From contig SFNM01000007.1 in assembly GCA_004552725.1 (NCBI GenBank), forward strand, positions 1 through 35,779: DNA of 35,779 bases, given 5' to 3'. This document shows, piece by piece, positions 1 through 8,653 of the stretch (positions are counted from its first letter, which is position 1; each line of letters opens with the position of its first letter). The stretch is from Bacteroidales bacterium (lineage in GTDB: Bacteria; Bacteroidota; Bacteroidia; Bacteroidales; Muribaculaceae). The notes beneath the pieces were generated by a model. That model was not told the DNA's origin. It saw nothing but the letters and a program-made list of their open reading frames with translations, and searched no databases. A program made the translations under genes and the position numbers.

Positions 1-32
1 ACGAAGCGGTTGTTCTCATTTAGATTGAACAT
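1..32 (-). CDS. Start of an unidentified leftward gene, possibly an IS66-type TnpB (partial)
   Basis: Only the first ten codons lie in the window, reading MFNLNENNRF from an ATG at 32-30. The block before it is A-rich (plus strand cttttttac), as is usual for Bacteroidetes starts. A weak promoter-like pair lies upstream on the minus strand: TTTG, 18 nt, GAACTTTG. The N-terminus resembles how IS66-family accessory proteins (TnpB/Orf2) often begin, but ten residues cannot decide this. An in-frame ATG at 68-66 would add 12 residues. It lies beyond the secDF terminator, so it is probably a separate transcript. Confidence 0.25.
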   Translation of the reverse strand, partial: MFNLNENNRF

Positions 33-103
33 GACTTTTTTACCGCAAAGTTCGCCATATACTCGCATTCCCAAAAGTCGGCCTCTTTCGGATGGTTACT
101 CAC

Positions 104-137
104 AAAGAGCGCGGCCCTTGCGAGGGTCGCGCTCTTT
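104..137 (-). terminator. Terminator of secDF
   Basis: An inverted repeat with 15-base arms (104-118 and 123-137), one G-T wobble and a 4-nt loop (tgcg) begins 21 nt past the secDF stop. The stem is GC-rich with an AAAGAGC/GCTCTTT base, so a short T run follows in either direction. It would end the secDF transcript and may also act on the plus strand. Confidence 0.8.
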
Positions 138-158
138 AGAAATATATATGAAAATCTA

Positions 159-3035
159 TTATGCGGCTTTTGCTACTTTCTTGCGACGGCTGTCGGTGAG
201 GTAGGCCACGGGCGATGCCACGAAGATGGTGGCGAAGGTGCCTACGATTACACCTAAAATCATAGCGAAGATGAAGCTGCGGATGGAGTCACCACCGAGG
301 ATGAAGATTACCAACAGAACCAACAGAGTGGAGCACGAGGTCATGATTGTACGACCGAGGGTGGAGTTGATAGATTTGTTGATGGTGGTGAAGAAGTCTT
401 GCTTGGGATATAGGCCGATGTTTTCGCGCACACGGTCGAATACCACCACGGTATCATTGATTTGATAACCGATTACAGTAAGGATAGCGGCGATAAATGT
501 TTGGTCGATTTCCATAGCGAAGGGGAGCACACCGTAGAGCAGCGAGTAGATACCGATGATGAAGAAGGCTGTGAATGCCACAGCGGATACAGCACCGAGG
601 GAGAAGGCTACATTGCGGAAGCGCAGCAAGATGTAGAGGAACATTGCAATCAAGGCCAAAGTAACAGCAACGATAGCAGCGGCGCGCATGTCGTTGGCCA
701 CGGAAGGACCTACGAGTTGCGAACTTACGATACCTTGGTTGGCGTCGGTGGTGGAGAACTCTTCAGCGGTCATATCTGCACGGAGGTAGGGTTTGAGCAT
801 AGTGAAGAGTTTGCCGGTGATTTCTTCTTCTACGTTAGCTCCTTTGTCGTCGACTTTGTAGTTGGTCGATACGCGCACTTGGTTTGAACTTTCGATGGTG
901 ATAACCGAGTTGGAAGCATCGGGGAAAGTTTCATCCATAGCGGCTTTGAGTTCTTGCACATTCACGGGTTGCTCGAATTTCACCACATAGTTGCGGCCAC
1001 CGGAGAAGTCGATACCTTGGTTGAGGTGACGGATAGCGAGCGAGCCGGCGAAGATAGCAATGAGGATAAACACCACGGTGAATGATGCTTTGCGAGCGCC
1101 GAGGAAGTTGTAGTTGGCACCTTGGAACATCTTACCGCCGAGGCGAGTGGTGAAGGTGAGGTTGTTGAACGACTTGTTCGAGGAGAACCAGTTGAAGAAC
1201 ATACGCGAGAGATAAACGGCAGTGAAGAACGAGCAAACAAGGCCGATAATCAGAGTGGTCGCGAAGCCTTTGATGGGGCCGGTACCGAAGAGGATAAGGA
1301 TGATACCGGTGATTACGGAGGTGAGGTTAGAGTCGAAGATCGCGGAGAAAGCGTTGGCATAGCCATCGTCGAGAGCGGCGCGGGCTTTTTTGCCGGCGCG
1401 AAGTTCTTCTTTAGTGCGTTCGAAGATAAGCACGTTGGCGTCAACGGCCATACCGAGAGCGAGGACGATACCGGCGATACCGGACATGGTCAAAACGGCT
1501 TGGAATGAAGCGAGGATGCCCACGGTGAAGAAGAGGTTGCAAATCAAGCATACATTGGCAACCATGCCGGGGAGCAGACCGTAGAAAGCGCACATAAAGA
1601 TCATCAGCAATACCAGAGCCACGATGAATGAGATGAAGCCGGCTTGGATGGCTTGAGCACCGAGCGACGGGCCGATAACCATATCGGAGATGATGTGTAC
1701 GCGAGCGTCCATTTTACCGCTCTTGAGCACGTTGGCCAAGTCGTTGGCTTCTTCGAGGGTGAAGTCGCCGGTGATGGAGGATTGACCACCTTCGATGGCG
1801 CTATTCACGTTGGGAGCGGAGTAAACTTGACCGTCGAGCACGATAGCAACTTGGCGGTTGATGTTGGCAGCGGTGATGCGAGCCCAGTTGCGAGCGCCTT
1901 CGTTGTTCATGCGCATTGACACTTCGTTGCCGCGCAAGGGGTCGTAGTTGGCAGAAGCGTCGGTGACAGCCTTGCCGTCGAGGGCTGGTTTGCCGCCGGG
2001 AGCCTTGAGTGCGTAGAGTGCGAAGCCGAAGTTGGTTTCGGTGCCGTCTTTAGCGGTTTGCACGTATGGTTTCACGCCCCAAGCCAATTTGAGGTCGGAG
2101 GGGAGTTGGGATTTGGCAGCGGGCGAAGCGAGGAGGGCGTCGATAGCGGCCATTTCGCGAGCGTCAGCGGCGAAGCCCACGGTAGCGCCGTATCCGGGTG
2201 CTTGGAGCAGTTTAGCCAGGGGAGCCACATTGAGGGTGGTGTCGTTGGCTAAGCGAGCCACAGCGTTTTGCAGTTGATTGGAGATTTCTTGAGTGGTGTA
2301 GGTTTCGTAGAATTCGAGGTTAGCGCTACGTTGGATAAGTTCGCGCACACGTTCGTGGTCCTTCACACCGGGGAGTTCCATCAAGATTTGGCCGTCTTTG
2401 CCTTGGAGTACTTGGATGTTGGGAGAAACTACGCCGAATTGGTCGATACGATTGCGCAACACATTGGTGGCGGAGTTTTCCACGCGGTCCTTAACTTCTT
2501 GTTTGAGTGTAGCGCGGGTGGCTTCCACACTGCTACCGGGTTTTACAACGCCGTTGAATACCACGGAGAAGTCGGGGTTGGGGCTGAGTTGGCTGTATTC
2601 GTTGACGAAAGTGCCTACGAAGTCTTCGGTTTCGTTGGCATTGATGCGTGCGGCGGTATTAGCCAAAGCGTTTTCAAACACCGAGTCAGTAGCGCCGCTC
2701 TTCATAGAACGGAGCATATCGGCCATGTCCACTTGGAGGGTAACGTTCATACCACCTTTGAGGTCGAGGCCGAGGCCTACGCTCCATTTACGCACTTCGT
2801 TGAGAGTGTAGCCCAAGTACACGGGTTGCTCTGCTAAAGAGTCCATGTAGTACTTATAGGCTTGGTTGTAGGCTGCGTCGTCGTTGTCGCCGGAGAGCTC
2901 AAGAGCATAAGCCTTGGCATCGTTTTCGTGCTTGCTGCTCACAAAAGTGAACGAGAGGTAGAACAAGCAAACGAGTGCCAAGAAAAAAGCGATAACACCG
3001 GATACGATGCTGCCTAAATTTCCTTTGCTTTGCAT
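159..3035 (-). CDS. secDF: SecDF protein translocase subunit (SecD-SecF fusion)
   Basis: This is the membrane component that assists Sec-dependent export using the proton motive force. The 958-residue length matches the fused SecD-SecF of Bacteroidota. An N-terminal membrane segment lies at about 11-33, followed by the SecD signature GLDLKGGMNVTL at about 89-100 and a long periplasmic P1 region. The SecD core includes GMAVDANVLIFER. The SecF half has the equivalent GYQINDTVVVFDR motif, and both carry the conserved membrane Asp. The ATG at 3035 gives a normal N-terminus. A promoter-type TATATTTG lies about 54 nt upstream, so it is probably transcribed alone, and a strong terminator follows. 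No frameshift or missing motif is evident. Confidence 0.97.
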   Translation of the reverse strand: MQSKGNLGSIVSGVIAFFLALVCLFYLSFTFVSSKHENDAKAYALELSGDNDDAAYNQAYKYYMDSLAEQPVYLGYTLNEVRKWSVGLGLDLKGGMNVTLQVDMADMLRSMKSGATDSVFENALANTAARINANETEDFVGTFVNEYSQLSPNPDFSVVFNGVVKPGSSVEATRATLKQEVKDRVENSATNVLRNRIDQFGVVSPNIQVLQGKDGQILMELPGVKDHERVRELIQRSANLEFYETYTTQEISNQLQNAVARLANDTTLNVAPLAKLLQAPGYGATVGFAADAREMAAIDALLASPAAKSQLPSDLKLAWGVKPYVQTAKDGTETNFGFALYALKAPGGKPALDGKAVTDASANYDPLRGNEVSMRMNNEGARNWARITAANINRQVAIVLDGQVYSAPNVNSAIEGGQSSITGDFTLEEANDLANVLKSGKMDARVHIISDMVIGPSLGAQAIQAGFISFIVALVLLMIFMCAFYGLLPGMVANVCLICNLFFTVGILASFQAVLTMSGIAGIVLALGMAVDANVLIFERTKEELRAGKKARAALDDGYANAFSAIFDSNLTSVITGIILILFGTGPIKGFATTLIIGLVCSFFTAVYLSRMFFNWFSSNKSFNNLTFTTRLGGKMFQGANYNFLGARKASFTVVFILIAIFAGSLAIRHLNQGIDFSGGRNYVVKFEQPVNVQELKAAMDETFPDASNSVITIESSNQVRVSTNYKVDDKGANVEEEITGKLFTMLKPYLRADMTAEEFSTTDANQGIVSSQLVGPSVANDMRAAAIVAVTLALIAMFLYILLRFRNVAFSLGAVSAVAFTAFFIIGIYSLLYGVLPFAMEIDQTFIAAILTVIGYQINDTVVVFDRVRENIGLYPKQDFFTTINKSINSTLGRTIMTSCSTLLVLLVIFILGGDSIRSFIFAMILGVIVGTFATIFVASPVAYLTDSRRKKVAKAA

Positions 3036-3088
3036 GAAAAATTTATGGTTTTAAGATGTTAAATAATATTCGTTTAGAATTCGGCTCG

Positions 3089-3096
3089 CAAATATA
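3089..3096 (-). promoter_or_regulatory. Promoter -7 element of secDF
   Basis: TATATTTG on the minus strand matches the Bacteroidetes -7 consensus TAnnTTTG. No clear TTTG sits at the usual distance of about 20 nt; one TTTG is only 12 nt upstream. The 53 nt between this element and the secDF ATG is longer than for most promoters in this window. Confidence 0.5.
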
Positions 3097-3218
3097 GCGA
3101 TTTTTCGCCAAATAACGGCCATTTTGCGAGGAAAAAACGCAAAAAAAGCCAAAAAACGGTAAAAAACGGGTGGTTTTGGGTAGGAAAAAGCACGAAAAAG
3201 AGGGTGTAGAGTGGAAAT

Positions 3219-3866
3219 TTATGTCAAAGAGATTTTGAAGCCTTGTCGAGTGTGAACGAATGTAATCACCCCGGCCGAAGCCAACTGCACAATTAGTTGG
3301 TCGGCACGTTGAGTGCTGATGTGCAAATCAATAGCCACTCGGCGCGTATCCAGTCCGTCGGGGTATTGCTCGAGGAGATTCATCAACCGGGGCACGCATT
3401 GGTCGGCAGCCAGCGACAGAGGTTGTCGATTTTGCCAAGCGCGCACCATCAGAGGATGGGCCACAATGTTTTCGTCGGCCACGCGGAAGTATGCTTTGCG
3501 AGAGCCGTCGGCTTCCAACACTTCGACGGGACGCTCCTGAGCCGGGGCTATTTCGGCTTTGATTACTATCACGTTGGCATCGACGCTGTATGCAGAGAAG
3601 TCGACTTCGACAGGTGGTACGCAGTAGCGAGTGGCGGCTTGTTCCACCACATAGATGTCTTCTTCGTTGCGTACGCCGGCCACCACACCGTTGTCCTTGA
3701 CACCGATAAGTAATCGACCGCCGTCGGCATTGGCGAATGCCGACACGGAGCGGGCAATTTTGCGGGCATCGGAGATGGTGAATTTGAAGTCTTGTTGAAG
3801 GTGTTCGCCCTCAGCCACCCACTTTTCGACCAATTTCCGCCCCCTCACACACTTAATATCCTTCAT
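3219..3866 (-). CDS. AlbA_2/Schlafen-type putative nucleic-acid-binding protein with C-terminal winged helix
   Basis: Residues of about 15-140 match the AlbA_2 (Schlafen-like) domain: an acidic/aromatic start EGEHLQQDFKF, then ARKIARSVSAFANADGGRLL and LIGVKDNGVV. The S-A-F-A-N-x-x-G-G signature is typical of this family, which is often annotated 'ATP-binding protein' or 'putative DNA-binding protein'. The last 60 residues look like a winged helix (DTRRVAIDLHISTQRADQLIVQLASAG split by short loops). At 215 residues it lacks the long central ATPase region of large Schlafen-like proteins. It sits alone between mtnN and secDF, about 100 nt from mtnN, with no obvious terminator on either side. Its substrate and role are unknown; a regulatory or RNA-related role is only a guess. 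Confidence 0.8.
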   Translation of the reverse strand: MKDIKCVRGRKLVEKWVAEGEHLQQDFKFTISDARKIARSVSAFANADGGRLLIGVKDNGVVAGVRNEEDIYVVEQAATRYCVPPVEVDFSAYSVDANVIVIKAEIAPAQERPVEVLEADGSRKAYFRVADENIVAHPLMVRAWQNRQPLSLAADQCVPRLMNLLEQYPDGLDTRRVAIDLHISTQRADQLIVQLASAGVITFVHTRQGFKISLT

Positions 3867-3967
3867 TATGAAAAAATAATGCGCTGTTGTTTAAAAACGT
3901 AAAAGGGTAAACGTACAACGTATTTTTAGTATTAAAAAAATCCGCTGCAAATGATGCAATTATGGTT

Positions 3968-4633
3968 TTAGAGGAGGGGAAGGAGTGAGCGGAGTGTGTG
4001 GAATGTGCGGGCGGGGGCGTCGCTCCAGAAGTTTTCGTATTGGGCTATGTTGTCGCCGCTGCCGGGGGTGTCGCTCACCACGCGAATGGCCACAAAGGGG
4101 ACGTTCTTCAGGAAACAAGTGTGCGCAATGGCGGCCGACTCCATATCTATGGCCACGCAGTCGGGGTACATCTTCACGATGCGTTGTACTTCCTCCGCGC
4201 GGGAGATGAAAATGTCGCCCGAGGCTACCAATCCTCGGCGCACGCCGAGTTTTTCAACCAAGTCGTAGGGCAATGGGCAATCGAATGTGGCGGGGCAGTC
4301 GGCGGCTTGACCGGGGATTGTGCCGGGACCGCACCATACGTCGTGATAGGCGATGCGGTCGGGAATTACCACATCGAGGATTTTGGCGGCACCGGCACCA
4401 CCGGCCACACCGGTGTTGATTACTATCGATGGGTGGAAATTTTCAATGATTGTGAGGGTGGCTATGGCGGCATTTACCTTGCCGATACCGGATTGGCAAG
4501 CCACGATGTCGCGTCCGGCGATGGAGCCCAGATGGTATGTATAATCGTTGATGGATACGGTAGAATGGTTTTCAAGCAAAGGCAAGAGCAAGGCTAATTC
4601 CTTGCTCATGGCGGCGATGATGGCTATTTTCAT
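3968..4633 (-). CDS. mtnN: 5'-methylthioadenosine/S-adenosylhomocysteine nucleosidase
   Basis: It hydrolyses methylthioadenosine and S-adenosylhomocysteine to adenine and the ribosyl thioether, clearing by-products of SAM use in the cytoplasm. The 221-residue length fits the family. The family catalytic residues are visible: Glu12 in MSKE, Glu165 in AIDMESAAIA and Asp188 in RVVSDTPG, with the INTGVAGG nucleoside-binding loop at about 72-79. Its ATG overlaps the stop of the preceding gene as ATGA, so it is translationally coupled and is the last gene of the long SDR-phoH-purC unit. The same unit holds a SAM-dependent methyltransferase (ubiE), which produces SAH, a plausible functional link. 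Confidence 0.95.
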   Translation of the reverse strand: MKIAIIAAMSKELALLLPLLENHSTVSINDYTYHLGSIAGRDIVACQSGIGKVNAAIATLTIIENFHPSIVINTGVAGGAGAAKILDVVIPDRIAYHDVWCGPGTIPGQAADCPATFDCPLPYDLVEKLGVRRGLVASGDIFISRAEEVQRIVKMYPDCVAIDMESAAIAHTCFLKNVPFVAIRVVSDTPGSGDNIAQYENFWSDAPARTFHTLRSLLPLL

Positions 4634-5118
4634 TGTTCAGTTGGAGTAAAAGGGTGTGTGATATACAAAACGGTGATTTTCACTTTGAATGGAGTGGCTT
4701 GTTGCGCGCGTGTGGGCACCGGCGACTCGTGGTAGTAAAATCGGTCGGTACGGTCGAACGAAGGCACCTCCAATTGGCGCGTTTCACCGGCTGGAATATC
4801 GAGGCGAGCCGAGTGAGTGGCACTGTGAAGCATATAATCTTGCATATCGTAATAGTCGATTTTGAGGGCAATGGAATGGATTTGGCGCGAGGTGGAGTTG
4901 GTGACGAACATCGTTTCGCGCTTGGAGCGCAGTTGCTTGTCGAAGCCGGTGATTTGCAACGAGTCGCGTGGTGGCTGAGCCACAGTGTCGAATTGTGGCC
5001 GCTCGATAGGGGTAATGGTTTGACGCTGTGGCCGTGTAGGTGTTGGTCGACGATAGTTTTGCGCTGACAAAGTAACCACCGACATAAGCGCCACAAAGGC
5101 AATAAGCAAATGTTTCAT
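4630..5118 (-). CDS. Small exported protein of unknown function
   Basis: I do not recognise a family. A start at 5118 (MKHLLIAFVALMSVVTLSAQ) gives a clear signal peptide of about 20 residues and a 162-residue precursor. A longer reading to 5229 would put 37 basic, low-complexity residues ahead of it and overlap the preceding gene heavily. The mature protein has a Pro/Arg/Thr-rich linker (about 21-50). A probably beta-rich domain follows, with ALKIDYYDMQDYMLHSA and a PAGETRQLEVPSFDR segment. The ATG overlaps the preceding stop as ATGA, and its own stop overlaps the mtnN start in the same way. Periplasmic or surface location is inferred from the signal only. Confidence 0.75.
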   Translation of the reverse strand: MKHLLIAFVALMSVVTLSAQNYRRPTPTRPQRQTITPIERPQFDTVAQPPRDSLQITGFDKQLRSKRETMFVTNSTSRQIHSIALKIDYYDMQDYMLHSATHSARLDIPAGETRQLEVPSFDRTDRFYYHESPVPTRAQQATPFKVKITVLYITHPFTPTEQ

Positions 5119-5603
5119 AACTCGATAATCGGTGGTTGGGAATTGATGCGACGAGCGCCTTCGAGGTTTTCGGGGCGGTCGCTTTCCTTGATGATTGCGA
5201 GGCGGAAGAAGTAAGGAATCCAACGCCATAACGACACACGCTTATTGCGATGGAATGCGGCGAAGGTGATGAGGTTGGCGTCGTCGGACGAGAATTTCAC
5301 CACAAAATCGGCAGTGCGCTTGCGCAAACCTTGGCGTCGGGGGTCGGTGGCGGCGTGGCAATCGTAGGTACCCGGGGCGGCAGTAGGGTATAATGTGCCG
5401 ATTTCAGTGCCGGGAGCGATTGAGAAGTCGGGGCCGTCGACCCACAACATGGCGAGTGCGCCGCTGTTGCCGGGTAAAGGTTTCACATCAAACACCGCAC
5501 CGCCGGCATTGACTTGCCATCGGCCCTCGATAGGGTCGGCAGCGCAAGCCCCCATCCAAGCCATGGCCAAGAGGGCGAAAGCAATCAATCGGCGCGCAGA
5601 CAT
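5115..5603 (-). CDS. Small exported protein, PIEGRW-type beta domain of unknown function
   Basis: The protein has 162 residues with a signal peptide (about 1-21). The region MGACAAD could be an Ala-x-Ala type cleavage site or a poor lipobox around Cys20; I cannot separate these. The mature start PIEGRWQV and the later FAAFHRNKRVSLWRW recall small lipocalin/DUF2147-like beta proteins, but the match is loose. The ATG overlaps the stop of the DUF3078 gene (TGATG), and its stop overlaps the next start (ATGA). That coupling suggests these envelope proteins are made together. Function unknown. Confidence 0.7.
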   Translation of the reverse strand: MSARRLIAFALLAMAWMGACAADPIEGRWQVNAGGAVFDVKPLPGNSGALAMLWVDGPDFSIAPGTEIGTLYPTAAPGTYDCHAATDPRRQGLRKRTADFVVKFSSDDANLITFAAFHRNKRVSLWRWIPYFFRLAIIKESDRPENLEGARRINSQPPIIEL

Positions 5604-6952
5604 CAGAGAGATGAGAATTTATATGAAAAACCAATGGAGAAGATTTCCTTGAGTTGGAATTTATGCCACGAACTGTCGGCAGTGCGAGGAGTCTTGGTGT
5701 CGTATCGAGCGTGGGCATAGATTGTGGTAGTGAAGAAGCGGTTGATGTCGCAAGTGAGAGTATTTTCCCAGTCGGCTTGGAAGTAGTCGTAGTTTGTGAA
5801 GGCGAAAATTCGGGAAGCGAAAGTGATGTTGCGAGCCATCTTCCATGAGATGCGCAATTCGGTAGTGGAACCGAAACTGCTTTTGGTGGAATGACCTTCG
5901 TCGACGCCAACCGAAGCGTGGTCGACCAAATCGTTGGTGCAAATCTTCAGATTGTATGAAATTGGAGCGATTGAAGCGTCGAAAGTAAATGTTTTGGGTT
6001 TGTTGACAAAGTTGTAAGTCATACCGACACCGGCAGTAAGTTCGCCGGGCGAGAGGAAAGCGGATTTGAGGGTGGTGGTATTGGACTTATACGATTTGAC
6101 GACCTGAGTTTTAAACTGTCCGGTGAAAGAATAGTACCAACGATGTGCTGCTTTCACACCGAAAGTGGTGTTGATTTGGAAGAGGTCCTCGGTGATGTTG
6201 TAGTTGTGTAATTCATCATCGGGTGCATTATTGAGGCCCAATTTGTATTGGGCGGTGGTTTCGAACAGCAAGTTGGGGTGGTATTCTTGGTTGAGTTTCA
6301 CATTATAAAAAATGTTGAACAAGGCGTTGAGGTTGTTGCTGCCACCTTGATACCAGTTGGGCGAAACGTAAGCCTGCGAGAAGTGCAAAGAAGTGGAGAA
6401 CTCGCGAATCCAGTGGCGGCGACGCACCTGAGTAGGGGCGATTGTGGGGACTTTGGTGTCCATTTCCACCAGAGTGGTGGAGATGGAGAAGTCGCGAGGG
6501 TCGACAGTAGCCACATACTGCTGAGGTGCTTGGGGCAAAGTGGAGAGGTTGTAACGCACCAATTCGGGGTGCTTGAAGAAAAGATGATATCGCAGAGAAG
6601 TGGCTTGGCGGGAGAGCACAGCGGCATCCTCAGTCCAACGGAGAGCGGGATTTCCTGAATGTATGGTGTCGCCGATGGCGAGTGGGTTGTCGAATTCAAA
6701 ACTGCCGTATACGGCGGGCATAAAGAACACAGCAGGAAGTGTGAGCGGTTGGTCGAACAAGTCGTATAAATCGCTTTGATAGACTTGGAGCAACGAGTCG
6801 CACACCGACAATTGTTGCTTCTCGAGTTCGGCGGGAGCAACGTTGGGTGTGCGAGTAGATATTCTTACGTTAGTTTGGGCTATTGCTACCAAAGAAGCGA
6901 CGGCCACAAAAGAAAAAGCAAAAAGGCGCAAATGCTTCATAATTGTGTTCAT
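5603..6952 (-). CDS. DUF3078 outer-membrane beta-barrel protein
   Basis: This is a precursor of about 449 residues. The signal peptide follows MKHLRLFAFSFVAVASL. Then come a linker and a C-terminal DUF3078 domain with the characteristic NWYQGGSNNLNALF near residue 195-210, many alternating aromatic/polar strands, and a C-terminal aromatic strand ending SIGFSYKFSSL. This is typical of an outer-membrane barrel in Bacteroidota; its cargo or role is unknown. I chose the ATG at 6952 because it forms an ATGA overlap with the ubiE stop; an internal ATG at 6940 is also possible. Position between ubiE and two small exported proteins suggests an envelope role, which is inference. Confidence 0.85.
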   Translation of the reverse strand: MNTIMKHLRLFAFSFVAVASLVAIAQTNVRISTRTPNVAPAELEKQQLSVCDSLLQVYQSDLYDLFDQPLTLPAVFFMPAVYGSFEFDNPLAIGDTIHSGNPALRWTEDAAVLSRQATSLRYHLFFKHPELVRYNLSTLPQAPQQYVATVDPRDFSISTTLVEMDTKVPTIAPTQVRRRHWIREFSTSLHFSQAYVSPNWYQGGSNNLNALFNIFYNVKLNQEYHPNLLFETTAQYKLGLNNAPDDELHNYNITEDLFQINTTFGVKAAHRWYYSFTGQFKTQVVKSYKSNTTTLKSAFLSPGELTAGVGMTYNFVNKPKTFTFDASIAPISYNLKICTNDLVDHASVGVDEGHSTKSSFGSTTELRISWKMARNITFASRIFAFTNYDYFQADWENTLTCDINRFFTTTIYAHARYDTKTPRTADSSWHKFQLKEIFSIGFSYKFSSL

Positions 6953-7689
6953 TTGGGTCGGAAGGCGATGTAGATAGTACAAACGCCGAGGGTAAGAGGA
7001 ATAAAACGAGCATCGACCAATCCGGCGCCGCGCATCAAATCGAGCATCTGCTCTCCTTGAGCCACAGCGGCAATGCTTTCGGGCAGGTAAGAGTAGGCGC
7101 GGTTGTCGTGGCTTACGGCACGGCCCATCAGCGGTATAACGGTCGATGTGTAAAGTTTGTAAAAGGGCTTCACCACCGGGGAAGTAGGGGTGGAAAGTTC
7201 AATCACGCAAAGCATACCACCTGGGCGCAACATATCGTGCATAGCGCGGTAACCGGCGGCCAGGTTGGCAAAATTTCGCACGCCGAAAGCCACGGTGACG
7301 GCATCGGCCGCGCCCATCAACTCTGCGGGCGGTGCGAGGCAATCGCCCACCTGCAGAGCGATGCGGTGGGTCAAATCGGCGGCGGCCACTTTTGCGCGCC
7401 CTACTTCAATCATTCCTTGCGACAGGTCCAAACCGCTCACCGACACTTGGGGCATAGCCTTGGCCAATTGGATGGCGAAGTCGCCGGTACCGGTGGCTAT
7501 ATCGATGATATGAGCGGGATTGGTTTGAGCCACCATAGCCACGGCTTTGCGGCGCCACGAGCGGTCGAGGCCGAAACTCATGGCGCGATTGAGGCGGTCG
7601 TAGGCCGGAGCAATGTTGTCGAACATTTCGCGCACCTGCTCGGTTTTGCTACGGCGGTTGTCGTAAGGATTGATTGTTTCGGATGTCAT
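6949..7689 (-). CDS. ubiE: Demethylmenaquinone methyltransferase (UbiE/MenG)
   Basis: It catalyses SAM-dependent C-methylation of demethylmenaquinone to menaquinone at the membrane. The 246 residues show the class I methyltransferase motif DIATGTGDFAIQLAK (about 82-96), the family start YDNRRSKTEQVREMFDNIAPAYDRLNR split around PAYD, and the C-terminal GVCTIYIAFRPK. The ATG lies about 10 nt past purC, and its TGA overlaps the next ATG. Bacteroidota make menaquinone rather than ubiquinone, so menG describes the reaction better than ubiE. I see no defects. Confidence 0.95.
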   Translation of the reverse strand: MTSETINPYDNRRSKTEQVREMFDNIAPAYDRLNRAMSFGLDRSWRRKAVAMVAQTNPAHIIDIATGTGDFAIQLAKAMPQVSVSGLDLSQGMIEVGRAKVAAADLTHRIALQVGDCLAPPAELMGAADAVTVAFGVRNFANLAAGYRAMHDMLRPGGMLCVIELSTPTSPVVKPFYKLYTSTVIPLMGRAVSHDNRAYSYLPESIAAVAQGEQMLDLMRGAGLVDARFIPLTLGVCTIYIAFRPK

Positions 7690-7698
7690 TGTGGAATA

Positions 7699-8640
7699 TT
7701 ATTTGAGAGCGGCAGCGATATTACGCTCGATGCGAGCAGCGAGGTCGGAGGAGTCGGCCGGCACGAATTTTTGGCCGGTAACGTGCTCGTAGAGTTCGAT
7801 ATATCGTTGAGAGATGCTGTTGCAAATATCATCGGTCATTTCAGGCACCACTTCGCCGGGACGTCCCATGAAGCCGTTTTCGATAAGCCATTGGCGCACA
7901 AACTCTTTGGAGAGTTGGCGTTGTGGCTCGCCGGCTTCGAAGCGCTGCTGATAACCGTCGGCATAGAAATAGCGTGAAGAGTCGGGAGTGTGGATTTCAT
8001 CGATGAGAATTACTTTGCCATCGAGTAAACCGAATTCATACTTGGTATCAACCAAGATGAGGCCTTTTTCAGCGGCCATGCGAGTGCCGATTTCGAAGAG
8101 GCGACGGGTGTATTGCTCCATCACTTCGTAGTGTTCACGGCTCACGATACCTTGGGCAATGATTTCGTCGCGGGAGATGTTTTCATCGTGTCCGGCCTCG
8201 GCTTTGGTGGTTGGGGTGATGATGGGGGTGTCGAATTTTTGGTTTTCACGCATACCGTCGGGCAGAGGCACACCGCAGAGGGAGCGAGCACCGGCTTTGT
8301 ATTCGCGCCAAGCGCTACCGGTGAGGTATCCGCGGATAATCATTTCCACGCGGAAGCCCTCGCACTTGTGGCCGATTGTAACCATAGGGTCGGGAGTGGC
8401 CAATTTCCAGTTGGGCACAGCGTCGGCAGTAGCGTCGAGGAAGTAGGCGGCAATTTGATTGAGCACTTGACCTTTGAAAGGAATACCTTTTGGCAACACA
8501 ACGTCGAAGGCTGAGATGCGGTCGGTGGCCACCATCACCAGGGTGTCGCCGTTGATGTCATAGACGTCGCGCACTTTGCCGTGATAAAGACTTTGTTGAC
8601 CGGGAAAATTGAATTCGGTTGAAGTTAATGTAGATTGCAT
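7699..8640 (-). CDS. purC: Phosphoribosylaminoimidazole-succinocarboxamide synthase (SAICAR synthase)
   Basis: This enzyme joins CAIR and aspartate with ATP to form SAICAR in purine synthesis. The 313-residue length is that of the longer PurC type found in Bacteroidota and yeast-like lineages, not the roughly 240-residue E. coli type. Family motifs include YHGKVRDVYDI with ATDRISAFDV near the N-terminus, the nucleotide-binding LVDTKYEFGL, and IHTPDSSRYF. It lies 13 nt after phoH and just before ubiE, inside the long minus-strand unit. Linkage of phoH, purC and ubiE is one I associate with Bacteroidales. Confidence 0.96.
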   Translation of the reverse strand: MQSTLTSTEFNFPGQQSLYHGKVRDVYDINGDTLVMVATDRISAFDVVLPKGIPFKGQVLNQIAAYFLDATADAVPNWKLATPDPMVTIGHKCEGFRVEMIIRGYLTGSAWREYKAGARSLCGVPLPDGMRENQKFDTPIITPTTKAEAGHDENISRDEIIAQGIVSREHYEVMEQYTRRLFEIGTRMAAEKGLILVDTKYEFGLLDGKVILIDEIHTPDSSRYFYADGYQQRFEAGEPQRQLSKEFVRQWLIENGFMGRPGEVVPEMTDDICNSISQRYIELYEHVTGQKFVPADSSDLAARIERNIAAALK

Positions 8641-8653
8641 AATCTATTGGAAT

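Noticed and set aside
3867..3967. Possible terminator between mtnN and the AlbA_2 gene
   Set aside because: There is a T run on the minus strand, but no stem longer than about four bases precedes it.
6943..7977. 344-codon open frame on the plus strand opposite ubiE and purC
   Set aside because: It is antisense to two well-supported genes and has no family features.
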